Shown piece by piece: positions 25,799-34,464 of a DNA stretch of 64,000 bases. Each line of letters begins with the position of its first letter. Within the stretch, counting starts at the first letter, position 1. Made by a program: the position numbers and the translations under genes. Below the pieces are notes generated by a model. The model was not told the DNA's origin. It was given only the letters and a program-made list of their open reading frames with translations, and did no database searches. This DNA comes from Microcoleus sp. FACHB-831 (GTDB lineage Bacteria; Cyanobacteriota; Cyanobacteriia; Cyanobacteriales; FACHB-T130): the NCBI RefSeq assembly GCF_014695585.1, contig NZ_JACJON010000010.1:1-64000 (forward strand), written 5' to 3'.

Positions 25799-27859
25799 TC
25801 AAAAATCTGAAACTTCCTGAATTTCAGTATATTCAAAATCATTAGGGCTTTGCTTCACCAAAGGATAGTTATTGCCAAATCTCTCAATAGAATCTTCCTG
25901 GCAATCAGCCTTAGAAGAATAATAAGTTAACACATACTCCTTACCAATTCTATTCTCCATTTCATCGGCAACTTCGCCGCGCCACTGAGTCTTAGTCACC
26001 AAAACCACCAACTGATTCGCCAATTCCGGAATAGTCTTAGCAATTTGCCGCCGATAAAGTTCATCCAAACTACCAAACGGAGAATCCATCACAATCGGAA
26101 ACGTACTGCTATCAGGAACCATCATTTCCTCTTTACTCCACTCGCGCACCCTGTCAATAATGCCACCAATAAACGATAAACTGAGGATCTGATTCTCCCC
26201 CGTACTTGCTGCAACCTGCGCCTCGTATCCTGATGTATTTTCTATAAGTGTAAGCTCGTATTTATCGCTTAATTTGGGTAAATAAGGCTTAAAAGAGATA
26301 GAGGAAAAAATTTCTTGCACGCGCTTCTCCAACTGCACGCGAAAATGTTTATCTAAGCGCAATCTAAATTCAGTTAACCGCTCAATAGCATCCTGAGTTG
26401 CAGCAATGCGTCGCTGGGTAAGTGTTTGCCTTGCCTCGTTCATTTCGTGCTTAGAAATTTGCTTGCCAAGCAAGTCAATTTCGCTCTTAGCGTCAGCAAT
26501 TTTCTGCTTATTTTCCCCCTCCTCTAAAGTTAGCTCCCGGATTTTTGCGTCGATTTCATCTAAGCGCTTTTGTAGATTGCGAATCTCCTCGCTCGGATCT
26601 TTTCTTAGCTGCTCCCGAATGTTATCCAACTGCGTCTCAATTTGAGAAATTTCTTGTCTTAATTGTTGGATGTTAGCTTGCTCGCGATCAACTTCTTCCC
26701 AAAATAAGGGCGCTTGTTTATCTATTTCATCAACCTGTGCGCTCATGCGTATAGCTGTTTCTTCGACTGCGGCTATCCCGGCTTTATCTAGCCAGTTTCT
26801 TACGGTTTCGTGGGGGTGGGTTCCCTCGTGCAACTCCGATCCGCAAATACAACGTTGTTGGTTTAGCAATTCGCTGACAAATTCTCGCGAAATTCCAGTA
26901 GTTAATTGCCCTTTCTGTTTTAAATCGTTGACGAGCAAGCGGAATGCTGATGTTGTATCTGAAAGTAAAACGGTATATGCTCTTGTAGAAATAGCGCGTT
27001 GCAGGGTTTCTTTACTTTGTTTGAGTTTATCTCGATTTGCTGATTTCTGCGCTTCTAGTTCTTTGCGTCTTTCTTCTAAATCTTTAGCGCCGCTGAGTTC
27101 TCGCAAACGGTTGCTAGTTTCTTTTTTAAGAGTTTCTTGGTTAGCTAATTCACCGCTTATTTCAAGTTGACGATTGGATAAGCGATCGCTCTCTTTTTCT
27201 AGTTTATCTTTACTATTCAATAATTTTTGAGTTTGCACATCGCCAATTATCTTTAATTCCTCTTCCAGGATTTTCTTAGTATCTCCCAAATGTCGGATAG
27301 AACGATTTACAACTTCAACCCCCAGCATGGTTTTAGTAGCTTCGGCAATTTCAATTTTATTATCAGAGCGAACAATCCGCTCAATCCGCTCTCCATCAAA
27401 GAAAAAATACTGATGCAGACTTTCAGGTAAAATTCTGCCAATAATATCATCTGGCTGTTGTTGTGGTAATTTCCACTTACCATCATCTCCAGCAATCTGC
27501 ATATATAACTTACTTTCGCCTTGCTGGAGGGTTTCGCCTTTGTAACCCAAACACTGGCGTTTAGCTCGATAGCACTTGCCATCATGCTCCCAAATAATTT
27601 CCACCCAACATTCAATAGTATCTCCGGGTTTTGCTTCGGCGATCGCTCTCTTATTTACCAAGTGTTCTTCTGAAGCAAAAGCAGCACTAAATTTTTCATA
27701 AAGCACCCAAGTAAATGCATTTAAAAGCGTCGTCTTACCCGCACCATTATTACCGTGAATAATAGTAGTATTGCGCTCCTCTCCCATAGACAGCAAAATC
27801 TCAGGAGTCTTGCCATAAAAACAACGAAAATTACACAGCTTGATGGAAGTTAGCTTCAT
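25799..27859 (-). CDS. SMC/Rad50-like ATPase of the Dnd island (second DndD-like protein)
   Basis: 686 residues with Walker A HGNNGAGKTT (about 35-44), long coiled coils (about 180-320 and 370-520), an ABC-type signature region STGENQILSLSFIGG and Walker B TFPIVMDSPFGSLDE. The mid-coil segment QQRCICGSEL near residue 335 resembles a zinc hook but is followed by no second paired cysteine. It is related to DndD but distinct from the dndD at 17909. Its start codon overlaps the stop of a 57-residue ORF (ATGA), and a helicase gene lies upstream. It is therefore probably part of a restriction or processing module rather than the modification core. Confidence 0.85.
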   Translation of the reverse strand: MKLTSIKLCNFRCFYGKTPEILLSMGEERNTTIIHGNNGAGKTTLLNAFTWVLYEKFSAAFASEEHLVNKRAIAEAKPGDTIECWVEIIWEHDGKCYRAKRQCLGYKGETLQQGESKLYMQIAGDDGKWKLPQQQPDDIIGRILPESLHQYFFFDGERIERIVRSDNKIEIAEATKTMLGVEVVNRSIRHLGDTKKILEEELKIIGDVQTQKLLNSKDKLEKESDRLSNRQLEISGELANQETLKKETSNRLRELSGAKDLEERRKELEAQKSANRDKLKQSKETLQRAISTRAYTVLLSDTTSAFRLLVNDLKQKGQLTTGISREFVSELLNQQRCICGSELHEGTHPHETVRNWLDKAGIAAVEETAIRMSAQVDEIDKQAPLFWEEVDREQANIQQLRQEISQIETQLDNIREQLRKDPSEEIRNLQKRLDEIDAKIRELTLEEGENKQKIADAKSEIDLLGKQISKHEMNEARQTLTQRRIAATQDAIERLTEFRLRLDKHFRVQLEKRVQEIFSSISFKPYLPKLSDKYELTLIENTSGYEAQVAASTGENQILSLSFIGGIIDRVREWSKEEMMVPDSSTFPIVMDSPFGSLDELYRRQIAKTIPELANQLVVLVTKTQWRGEVADEMENRIGKEYVLTYYSSKADCQEDSIERFGNNYPLVKQSPNDFEYTEIQEVSDF

Positions 27860-28029
27860 CGCACAGCTTCCTTAACAATAGCCAGAATATCATCATTAAT
27901 ATAGCGGGGAATCTTCATATAAAGCTTATCCTTTTCAGCCTGTTTTACCCGCTCAATAATTTGCCTCACCTCTGGCGGAGCAGAAGTAATCGGCTCTTGT
28001 ACATAATGCATATTGAGTTCGTTACTCAT
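27856..28029 (-). CDS. Small 57-residue protein coupled to the SMC-like ATPase
   Basis: An ATG at 28029 opens a 57-codon frame. It encodes MSNELNMHYVQEPITSAPP followed by a charged amphipathic part (QIIERVKQAEKDKLYMKIPR) and a hydrophobic end (INDDILAIVKEAVR). GGGG lies 8-10 bases upstream. Its TGA overlaps the ATPase ATG in the sequence ATGA, strong evidence for translation and coupling. I do not recognise the family. The size and helix-rich composition suggest an adaptor that binds the ATPase. Confidence 0.7.
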   Translation of the reverse strand: MSNELNMHYVQEPITSAPPEVRQIIERVKQAEKDKLYMKIPRYINDDILAIVKEAVR

Positions 28030-28216
28030 TGGTTAACACCCCGCAGCTTCTCTGGATTTTATCTAATTTAGCGATAAACTCACATCTTGTAACAAACCTA
28101 ACCTCTCAACCCTCTTAAGAGCAAGAGAAGAAAATGAAATTCTCGACTCCATCCTGCAAATCTTTACCTGGTAAGCACTAGAGGAGGCACAACCTCCCCT
28201 TCCTCGTTTTCCCCCA

Positions 28217-29617
28217 TCAAATACCCAACAACCCATACCGCTTCTGTAAATCCAATAGTTTTACCCTAGCTTCTCCAGCGTTATCAGCTAAATCTGCAAA
28301 CTCCACAAATCGCCGCAACTCCTTTCTGAGCAAATTTCGCTCTACTTCCAAAGCTTCTCTATCTAACTCTGGTGGTAACACTATCATGTCAAATAAAGTA
28401 GCGCGTTCCTTACCAGGATGAGGACGCAAAATTCTTCCCCGCCGCTGAATAAATTGGCGCGGATTGCTACTACTTGCCAAAATTACAGCAGTTTTAATTG
28501 CTGGAATATCCACTCCCTCATCCAAACAGCGAATTGCTACTAATCCCTGCAACTCTCCTGTTTCAAATTGCTGCCGCAATATCTCTCTTTCTGCTAAAGG
28601 TGTCTGCGCTGTATATGTACTAACTCGATAACCTAGTTCAACATCTAAAATATCTGCGACTGCTTTTAATTGTCGTCGCGCTTCTACGGAACCATCCCCG
28701 CAATAAAATAGGGTGTGATTAGTATCCAGCCGCTTGCTCATTAACTGTTTTAATGCTGTTAGTTTATTAGCGGCGGCGGCGATTAATCTAGAGCGCTCAA
28801 TTAACAACGGTTTGAGTTTTTCACTCGTGTCGCCGTCTAGCTCGATTTCAGCTCCATCTCGTTTTTGAAATAGCAGCGCCCTGCCAATTTTTCTGGTTAA
28901 CTTTATGTATGCGCGGCTTTCGGTTTCTGTTAATTCTACCAAAATGGGATAGTAGAGATAATGCACTAACGCACCTTGTTTAATGGCGTCCCCAAGGCTG
29001 AATTCTGGTTTTAATATTTCGCCAAAATAATCAAATAAGGCTTGCGTACCATCTTCATCAAAATGTCTTTCTGGCGTTGCTGACAACCCCAGCCGCAACC
29101 CTACATTTCGCGGTAAACTTTCTTCGGGACGCCGCGCCCCTAAATTATGCGCTTCGTCCCCTACAATTAGAGTTTTTTCTGGTAAATATTTCAGTTGAGA
29201 TTGCAACCCACCGCTCATCAATGTACTGTTAGTGGTAACGATTGCTAAAAACCTCTGCTTGCCAGAACGCACGTTGTACAGTTGCGTTGATAGCTGACTC
29301 TGCCAAGTGCGTAGATTTTCAAAGGCTAATACTGGCTGTATGCCAAATTTTTCACATTCTCTCGCCCACTGCGCTACTAAATGTCGGTATGGGCAGACTA
29401 CGAGCAATACTTGCAAGCCAATTTTATTGTAGAGTTCCGTAGCGATCGCCAGCGCCGTTATAGTCTTCCCACTCCCCGTCGCCATCTTCAGCGTACCCCT
29501 GCCTTTGTTAGCAAACCAGCTTGCTATGGCTTCGTGCTGATATTGCCTTAACTCAAGGTATGGCGGCATTTTGGGATATCCAACTGCGTCGCTATTCACT
29601 TCCCCCAGATGCACCAT
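28217..29617 (-). CDS. DEAH-box helicase, Dnd phosphorothioation system restriction type
   Basis: A 466-residue superfamily 2 helicase. It has a Q-motif-like LELRQYQHEAIASWF, Walker A KMATGSGKTITALA, motif II GDEAHNLGARRP (about residue 150), motif III LGLSATPERHF and motif VI FIQRRGRILRPHPGKERA. Order and length match the helicase family annotated as the DNA phosphorothioation system restriction enzyme. It has no visible nuclease domain, so cleavage would need a partner. It is upstream of, and co-directional with, the small ORF and the ATPase. An alternative ATG lies at 29569 (MPPYLEL). Confidence 0.85.
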   Translation of the reverse strand: MVHLGEVNSDAVGYPKMPPYLELRQYQHEAIASWFANKGRGTLKMATGSGKTITALAIATELYNKIGLQVLLVVCPYRHLVAQWARECEKFGIQPVLAFENLRTWQSQLSTQLYNVRSGKQRFLAIVTTNSTLMSGGLQSQLKYLPEKTLIVGDEAHNLGARRPEESLPRNVGLRLGLSATPERHFDEDGTQALFDYFGEILKPEFSLGDAIKQGALVHYLYYPILVELTETESRAYIKLTRKIGRALLFQKRDGAEIELDGDTSEKLKPLLIERSRLIAAAANKLTALKQLMSKRLDTNHTLFYCGDGSVEARRQLKAVADILDVELGYRVSTYTAQTPLAEREILRQQFETGELQGLVAIRCLDEGVDIPAIKTAVILASSSNPRQFIQRRGRILRPHPGKERATLFDMIVLPPELDREALEVERNLLRKELRRFVEFADLADNAGEARVKLLDLQKRYGLLGI

Positions 29618-29951
29618 ACAATCCCATTATCTTCGCAGGTAAGCATCTATTGTATTAGGGGGGTGCATCGCTTTTTATCGTATTCACCCAAGCTTTATCC
29701 AATCTTCTATTTATTTGTCTAATTAATTTACAACTGACTATATATGGGCGCACCTTCTCCATTGTTCTATTATATGTAAATAACAGAGTAAGAAAAGTAA
29801 TATTTTATACAAAATATTTTATTTAAAAAACTCTAGCGATCGCGTGTTGTTGCATATTACGCATTAAAAAATTAAGCACCCACTTAGAAAAGTGAGTGCT
29901 TAAGCGAAGTAAAAATTGTTTCTTTTGCCTTTTGCCTGCTACATTCTGCCT
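29618..29951. other. Intergenic region between the Dnd helicase and ndhJ
   Basis: No gene was found in this AT-rich stretch. It should hold the promoter of the helicase-ATPase unit and, at its right end, the terminator of the ndhC-K-J operon, listed separately. Confidence 0.4.
29866..29902 (-). terminator. Rho-independent terminator of ndhC-ndhK-ndhJ
   Basis: Read on the minus strand, taagcactcactt pairs with aagtgggtgctta around a TTCT loop (13-bp stem with one mismatch) and is followed by a T-rich run (aattttttaat). It lies about 50 bases past the ndhJ stop. Confidence 0.8.
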
Positions 29952-30452
29952 TTAATAAGCATCCTGCAACTCGTAGAAGTCCGGCGAGACATAATCTTTC
30001 CGCAAAGGATATCCCATCCAATCTTCCGGCATCAAAAGCCGCTTCAGATTCGGGTGCCCTTCATAGACAATGCCAAACATATCAAAAGCTTCCCGCTCTT
30101 GCCAGTCCGTCGTCTTCCAGATCCAGTACAAAGAAGGCACTCTCGGATCTTCTCGCGGCAAAAACACCTTCACCCGAACTTCTTCAGGACGATCAGCATT
30201 ATCGCTTAACTTGATCAAGTGGTAGAAGCTGACCAAGTTATCTCCAGGGCCAGCATCATAGCCACCTTGACACTGAAGATAATTGAAACCGTAGGCATAG
30301 AGGGCAGTAGCGATAGGAATCAAAAAATCCCGATCGACTTTAATTATCTCAACGCCAGAACGATCGGTCTCCAAAGACTCATGCTCAAACTCGTTTTCCG
30401 TCAGCCACTTGGAAACATTACCTGCTGTAACGATTTTAGCTTCTTCAGCCAC
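29952..30452 (-). CDS. ndhJ: NAD(P)H-quinone oxidoreductase subunit J
   Basis: Hydrophilic-arm subunit of the NDH-1 complex of thylakoid cyclic and respiratory electron flow (homologous to NuoC). 166 residues, with [37 protein letters not shown] and the conserved end [20 protein letters not shown] start at the GTG at 30452, which has AGGAGG 6 bases upstream and gives (M)[10 protein letters not shown]; the frame is open to an ATG at 30482 with a poor ribosome site. It overlaps the ndhK stop by 8 bases and ends the ndhC-K-J operon. Confidence 0.95.
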   Translation of the reverse strand: MAEEAKIVTAGNVSKWLTENEFEHESLETDRSGVEIIKVDRDFLIPIATALYAYGFNYLQCQGGYDAGPGDNLVSFYHLIKLSDNADRPEEVRVKVFLPREDPRVPSLYWIWKTTDWQEREAFDMFGIVYEGHPNLKRLLMPEDWMGYPLRKDYVSPDFYELQDAY

Positions 30453-31197
30453 GACGATCCTCCTGTTTTTCCTGTGCAGCAAGAGCCGGAGGAATTGGCA
30501 TACCTACAGCCGCAGCAAGTTCAGCAGGCGGTGCTTGGCGGGATTCTGACTGTAAATATTTGCCAGTCAGGATGTCTGGCACAACTTTCATTTTGTGAGT
30601 AGTGCTGTAGTAGCGATGCGTTTGCTTCATGCGATCGCGCTCCTGCATGGAATCGTTGCCGATTTTCTTCCGCAGTTTAATAATCGCATCCATGATCGCT
30701 TCCGGGCGTGGGGGGCACCCAGGCAAATACACATCAACGGGAATCAGCTTATCCACGCCGCGCACCGTTGTAGGCGAATCAGCACTAAACATACCGCCAG
30801 TGATCGTGCATGCTCCCATAGCAATCACGTACTTAGGATCTGGCATCTGTTCGTACAGACGTACCAGTGCAGGCGCCATCTTCATCGTGATCGTGCCAGC
30901 GGTAATAATCAGATCCGCTTGCCTGGGGCTAGAACGCGGAATTAAACCAAAACGGTCGAAGTCAAACCTCGAACCAATCATCGCCGCAACTTCAATAAAG
31001 CAGCAGGCAGTTCCAAACAACAGCGGCCAGAGCGAAGAAAGGCGCGCCCAGTTGTAAAGATCGTCAACAGTTGTCAAAATGACATTTTCCGCCAAATCTT
31101 GAGTGACCTGTGGCCGCTCGCTCGGGTTGATAATCAGCTCTTTGAGCTGCCCGTCAGCGGTCACGTCTCCCGTCGTAATTTTAGAATTCATGACCAT
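30445..31197 (-). CDS. ndhK: NAD(P)H-quinone oxidoreductase subunit K
   Basis: The iron-sulfur subunit next to the quinone site of NDH-1 (NuoB homologue), 250 residues. The N2 cluster ligands are visible as tandem Cys in [12 protein letters not shown], Cys in [10 protein letters not shown] and Cys in [11 protein letters not shown]. The core [20 protein letters not shown] is invariant in the family. The ATG at 31197 gives MVMNSK and has AAGGAG 7 bases upstream; longer and slightly shorter starts (31218, 31191) exist. It overlaps ndhC by 10 bases and ndhJ by 8, indicating translational coupling. Confidence 0.97.
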   Translation of the reverse strand: MVMNSKITTGDVTADGQLKELIINPSERPQVTQDLAENVILTTVDDLYNWARLSSLWPLLFGTACCFIEVAAMIGSRFDFDRFGLIPRSSPRQADLIITAGTITMKMAPALVRLYEQMPDPKYVIAMGACTITGGMFSADSPTTVRGVDKLIPVDVYLPGCPPRPEAIMDAIIKLRKKIGNDSMQERDRMKQTHRYYSTTHKMKVVPDILTGKYLQSESRQAPPAELAAAVGMPIPPALAAQEKQEDRRG

Positions 31198-31550
31198 TCC
31201 AAAGCTCCTTTGCGCCATGCGTAGACAAGAGCGACCACGAGAATTGCAATAAAAATCAGGGCTTCAATAAAAGCCAAGAGTCCCAGGCGATTGAAAGCAA
31301 CGGCCCAAGGATAAAGGAATACAGTTTCAACATCAAAAACTACAAATACCAAGGCGAACATATAGTAGCGGATGTTGAACTGAATCCACGCTCCCCCAAT
31401 GGGTTCCATACCGGATTCGTAGGTGGTGCGACGTTCCGGGCCGCTCCCACTGGGTCGGAGTAGTTTGGCGGCAGTCAGCGCCAGGAAAGGAACGAGGCTG
31501 CAAGCAAGCAAGAAGCCTAGAAGATACTCATAGCCACTGAGGACAAACAC
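31188..31550 (-). CDS. ndhC: NAD(P)H-quinone oxidoreductase subunit 3
   Basis: Membrane-arm subunit of NDH-1 (NuoA homologue), 120 residues with three helices. The loop [20 protein letters not shown] lies between helix 1 and helix 2, and [16 protein letters not shown] is diagnostic. It is the first gene of the ndhC-K-J operon and diverges from the rubredoxin-ycf48-psbEFLJ cluster across about 217 bases. That arrangement is well known in cyanobacteria. Confidence 0.97.
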   Translation of the reverse strand: MFVLSGYEYLLGFLLACSLVPFLALTAAKLLRPSGSGPERRTTYESGMEPIGGAWIQFNIRYYMFALVFVVFDVETVFLYPWAVAFNRLGLLAFIEALIFIAILVVALVYAWRKGALEWS

Positions 31551-31767
31551 GATAGTTAACTACCACTCAGCTGAAGGACTTGTGTTACTGGTTCTTTACA
31601 TATTATAAAGGCGCACCTCTGCCACTCTTCTTCGCAGGGCACATATTTTACCTATAGCTTTGATATTCAATGCCAATGTGGGTTGACAGGCACGTAAAGA
31701 ACTCTCACACTTATGCGATAATTTTTAACATAGATTTTAATATTGGCTTCTCAATTCTTTACAAGCC

Positions 31768-32103
31768 ATGAGCAATCAAGCAGTTGATGCCAAACCGCTG
31801 GATCGGCACGAATGTCGAGCCTGTGGCTATATTTATGAGCCAACAAAGGGCGATGGCAAGAGCCAGGTTCCCGCCGGGACGCTATTTGAAGAATTGCCCG
31901 CTCGTTGGCGCTGTCCGATTTGCGGTGTGCCGAAATCGCAGTTTACAAACATTGGTGTGTCGGGTGCTCCCTCCGGATTCAAGGAAAATTTGAATTATGG
32001 GCTTGGCGTCAACCGCTTAACGCCAGGGCAGAAGAATATCCTGATATTTGGCGCTCTGGCTTTGGGTGTCTTGTTCTTTCTCAGTCTTTACGGCTTGCAA
32101 TAA
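31768..32103 (+). CDS. rubA: Membrane-anchored rubredoxin (RubA-type)
   Basis: A 111-residue rubredoxin with the two iron-binding pairs HECRACGYIY and RCPICGVPKSQF, a linker, and a single C-terminal membrane helix (NILIFGALALGVLFFLSLYG). Proteins of this type are needed for photosystem assembly in cyanobacteria and chloroplasts. It is the first gene of the cluster with ycf48 and psbEFLJ, which supports that role. Confidence 0.93.
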   Translation: MSNQAVDAKPLDRHECRACGYIYEPTKGDGKSQVPAGTLFEELPARWRCPICGVPKSQFTNIGVSGAPSGFKENLNYGLGVNRLTPGQKNILIFGALALGVLFFLSLYGLQ

Positions 32104-32183
32104 AACAGCCGGAGGCATGACAAACAGCCGACTTAGCACCATACCCGCCCGTTCTTCATTTCAAAGTGCCAGTTCTGGAGTTC

Positions 32184-33188
32184 ATGGATTCAATTGTGAG
32201 ATTTCTGAAACAAATTGTAATATTGCTGGTCGTTGCTCTATTTTGTGCCAGCTGTAGCAGCACCCCCTCAATGAGCAACAATCCCTGGCAACTCATTCAG
32301 GTGCCCACAAGCGCCAACTTGCAAGACATCGCTTTTACCTCAGACCCCAATCACGGCTGGTTGGTAGGTAGTGATTCCACAATTTTGGAAACCAACGATG
32401 GCGGCAAAACCTGGCAGTCTCGCGCCCTGGAACTGGAAGATCAGAAGTACCGCTTTACTTCCGTGAGTTTTAAAGGTGAGGATGGATGGGTTACTGGGGA
32501 GCCATCCATTTTGCTCCACACCACCGATGGTGGTAAATCCTGGTCTCGCATCCCCTTGAGCAGTAAGTTACCCGGTGCGCCCAATACGATTGTGGCTCTA
32601 TCCGCCAACGAAGCTGAGATGACCACAAACGTTGGGGCAATTTATCGAACGGCTGACGGTGGTAAGACTTGGAAGGCGCTGGTGCAAGACGCAGTAGGCG
32701 TGTTTCGCAACCTAGATCGCTCTGCTGATGGTAAATATGTTGCGGTTTCCGCTAAAGGAAACTTCTACTCTATCTGGGAACCCGGTCAAAATTCCTGGGT
32801 ACCGCATAACCGCAATAGCTCTCGCCGGGTCGAGAATATGGGATTTGGCTCAGATGGGCGGCTGTGGATGCTAGCGCGGGGTGGCCAGATTCAATTTAAT
32901 GACCCCGAAAAACCAGATGAGTGGTTGGAGGCACAATATCCAGAGGTCTCCACTAGCTGGGGTTTACTAGATGTAGCCTATCGCACACCATCTGAGCTTT
33001 GGGTGACTGGTGGCAGTGGCAATTTACTGGCTAGTTTTGATGGTGGCAAAACCTGGCAAAAAGACCGCAATGTTGAGAATATACCTGGCAACTTGTACAA
33101 GATTATTTTTGTGACGCCCGAACAAGGATTTATCATTGGACAGCGCGGTATTTTGCTCAAATATGAAGGGGCAACGCAAGCAGCTTGA
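32184..33188 (+). CDS. ycf48: Photosystem II assembly factor Ycf48/HCF136
   Basis: A 334-residue beta-propeller lipoprotein that aids early PSII reaction-centre assembly with pD1. The signal and lipobox are VVALFCASCSS. At least five BNR-type repeats with the S/T-DGGKTW pattern occur (for example ETNDGGKTWQSR, HTTDGGKSWSR, RTADGGKTWKA, ASFDGGKTWQK). The frame opens at a GTG at 32166, but I prefer the ATG at 32184, which gives a normal signal peptide. It lies between rubredoxin and psbE, the canonical place. Confidence 0.95.
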   Translation: MDSIVRFLKQIVILLVVALFCASCSSTPSMSNNPWQLIQVPTSANLQDIAFTSDPNHGWLVGSDSTILETNDGGKTWQSRALELEDQKYRFTSVSFKGEDGWVTGEPSILLHTTDGGKSWSRIPLSSKLPGAPNTIVALSANEAEMTTNVGAIYRTADGGKTWKALVQDAVGVFRNLDRSADGKYVAVSAKGNFYSIWEPGQNSWVPHNRNSSRRVENMGFGSDGRLWMLARGGQIQFNDPEKPDEWLEAQYPEVSTSWGLLDVAYRTPSELWVTGGSGNLLASFDGGKTWQKDRNVENIPGNLYKIIFVTPEQGFIIGQRGILLKYEGATQAA

Positions 33189-33338
33189 TGGATAATATTT
33201 AATAGTTATTTGTCAGTTGCCCGTTGTTAGTTGGCTGTTGAGTGTTGAGTGCTGCCCCCAACAAGGAAGCACTATATAGCTAACCCCAACTCCACCCATG
33301 AATTTTGACCGCTAAGTGTTAATAGAGGAGGAATCTGA

Positions 33339-33587
33339 ATGTCAGGTACTACTGGAGAGCGTCCGTTTTCGGATATTATTACGAGCATTCGTTACTGGGT
33401 GATTCACAGCATTACAATTCCAGCTTTGTTTGTTGCAGGCTGGCTATTTGTTAGCACAGGTTTGGCCTACGATGTTTTTGGGACGCCCAGACCCAATGAG
33501 TATTTCACGCAAACTCGCCAAGAATTGCCGATCGTGCAAGACCGTTTTGAATCTAAGCAACAAATCGAGCAATTTATCGAAAAGTAG
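33339..33587 (+). CDS. psbE: Cytochrome b559 alpha subunit
   Basis: 82 residues. One membrane helix holds the heme-ligand His in [18 protein letters not shown] (His 23), and a lumenal tail includes [14 protein letters not shown]. With PsbF it forms the PSII cytochrome b559. AGGAGG lies just upstream of the ATG. It is the first gene of psbE-F-L-J. Confidence 0.98.
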   Translation: MSGTTGERPFSDIITSIRYWVIHSITIPALFVAGWLFVSTGLAYDVFGTPRPNEYFTQTRQELPIVQDRFESKQQIEQFIEK

Positions 33588-33635
33588 ATACGCCGATTTA
33601 ACCCCTTGTGTGTCGTTTAAAAGTAGTGGCAAATT

Positions 33636-33770
33636 ATGACTAGCAATACGCCAAATCAGCCGATTTCATATCCAATTTTTACCGTTAGATGGCTAGCAGT
33701 GCATACTTTGGCTGTGCCAACGGTATTTTTCTTGGGGGCGATCGCGTCCATGCAATTTATTCAACGTTAG
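33636..33770 (+). CDS. psbF: Cytochrome b559 beta subunit
   Basis: 44 residues starting [20 protein letters not shown]. The heme-ligand His lies in [18 protein letters not shown] and the protein ends SMQFIQR, as in all PsbF. It is the second gene of the psbEFLJ operon, 48 bases after psbE. Confidence 0.98.
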   Translation: MTSNTPNQPISYPIFTVRWLAVHTLAVPTVFFLGAIASMQFIQR

Positions 33771-33779
33771 GAGAAAAAT

Positions 33780-33902
33780 ATGGCAGAGCGTCCTCGCAAC
33801 CCTAATGCCCAACCGGTTGAACTAAACCGGACTTCACTATTCTTGGGCTTATTGTTGGTTTTTGTTCTCGGCATCCTGTTTTCCAGTTATTTCTTTAACT
33901 AA
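33780..33902 (+). CDS. psbL: Photosystem II protein L
   Basis: 40 residues beginning [20 protein letters not shown], then one membrane helix and the conserved end SSYFFN. PsbL sits at the PSII monomer interface. It starts 9 bases after psbF, with TAGGAG overlapping the psbF stop. Confidence 0.97.
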   Translation: MAERPRNPNAQPVELNRTSLFLGLLLVFVLGILFSSYFFN

Positions 33903-33948
33903 CTGGGTTTGACTGCATTAGCGTTTCAATAATTAGGAGGGAAAAGCT

Positions 33949-34068
33949 GTGTCTGGAGGTGGAAGAATCCCATTGTGGGTGGTAGCAACCGTCGCCGGTT
34001 TGGGTGTAATTACAGTGCTAGGCATTTTCTTTTATGGTGCCTACGCTGGTCTAGGTTCATCTTTGTAG
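33949..34068 (+). CDS. psbJ: Photosystem II protein J
   Basis: 39 residues from a GTG start: [18 protein letters not shown] followed by a helix ending [13 protein letters not shown], typical of PsbJ. AGGAGG lies about 9 bases upstream and fixes the GTG. It is the last gene of psbEFLJ and is followed by a strong terminator. Confidence 0.97.
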   Translation: MSGGGRIPLWVVATVAGLGVITVLGIFFYGAYAGLGSSL

Positions 34069-34117
34069 TAGTTCTGACTGCTCCCATCTGGCGCCAAACA
34101 TAATTTGTAGCCAAAGA

Positions 34118-34152
34118 AAAACGACCTGTCTGCATGAGACAGGCCGTTTTTT
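34118..34152. terminator. Bidirectional terminator after psbJ and psaI
   Basis: aaaacgacctgtct (34118-34131) pairs with agacaggccgtttt (34137-34150) around gcatg, with one non-Watson-Crick pair. It is flanked by A-rich sequence on the left and a T-run on the right, so it can act for psbJ on the plus strand and psaI on the minus strand. Confidence 0.88.
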
Positions 34153-34170
34153 AGTTAAGTCAGTTTACGG

Positions 34171-34287
34171 TTAAATCCCTCTGGGGTCTTCGTGTTCGAC
34201 GTAAAGGAAAAGGAAAGCCATTGCTAGCGCAGGGAACACCAACCCAGTCAGGGGAACCAAAATTGAAGGTAAAAATGAAGCTGCCAT
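34171..34287 (-). CDS. psaI: Photosystem I subunit VIII
   Basis: 38 residues: [20 protein letters not shown], then a continuing membrane helix and the end VEHEDPRGI. The LPSI..PL.GLVFPA..MA.LFLY pattern matches PsaI of chloroplasts and cyanobacteria. PsaI organises the PsaL region of the PSI trimer. The start has AGGAAA 8-10 bases upstream. It is convergent with psbJ. Confidence 0.93.
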   Translation of the reverse strand: MAASFLPSILVPLTGLVFPALAMAFLFLYVEHEDPRGI

Positions 34288-34464
34288 TACAAAATTTCCT
34301 ATTTTTATTGGACAATTTCAAGATTGACTGTACCCCCCAAGGCGCCCCAAATAACTGACTTCTAAAAATTTGTAACATTTCCCACCCCTGTAGGGGATAG
34401 TGGGGTTCGGTACAAAGTTAGCTTTCGATCCCCACTTCCCAGGGCTGCTTTTAAGGACTCTCAG

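Noticed and set aside
28030-28216. A further small gene between the helicase and the 57-residue ORF
   Set aside because: No frame with a credible start and ribosome site was found; only a weak ggagg/cctcc hairpin is present.
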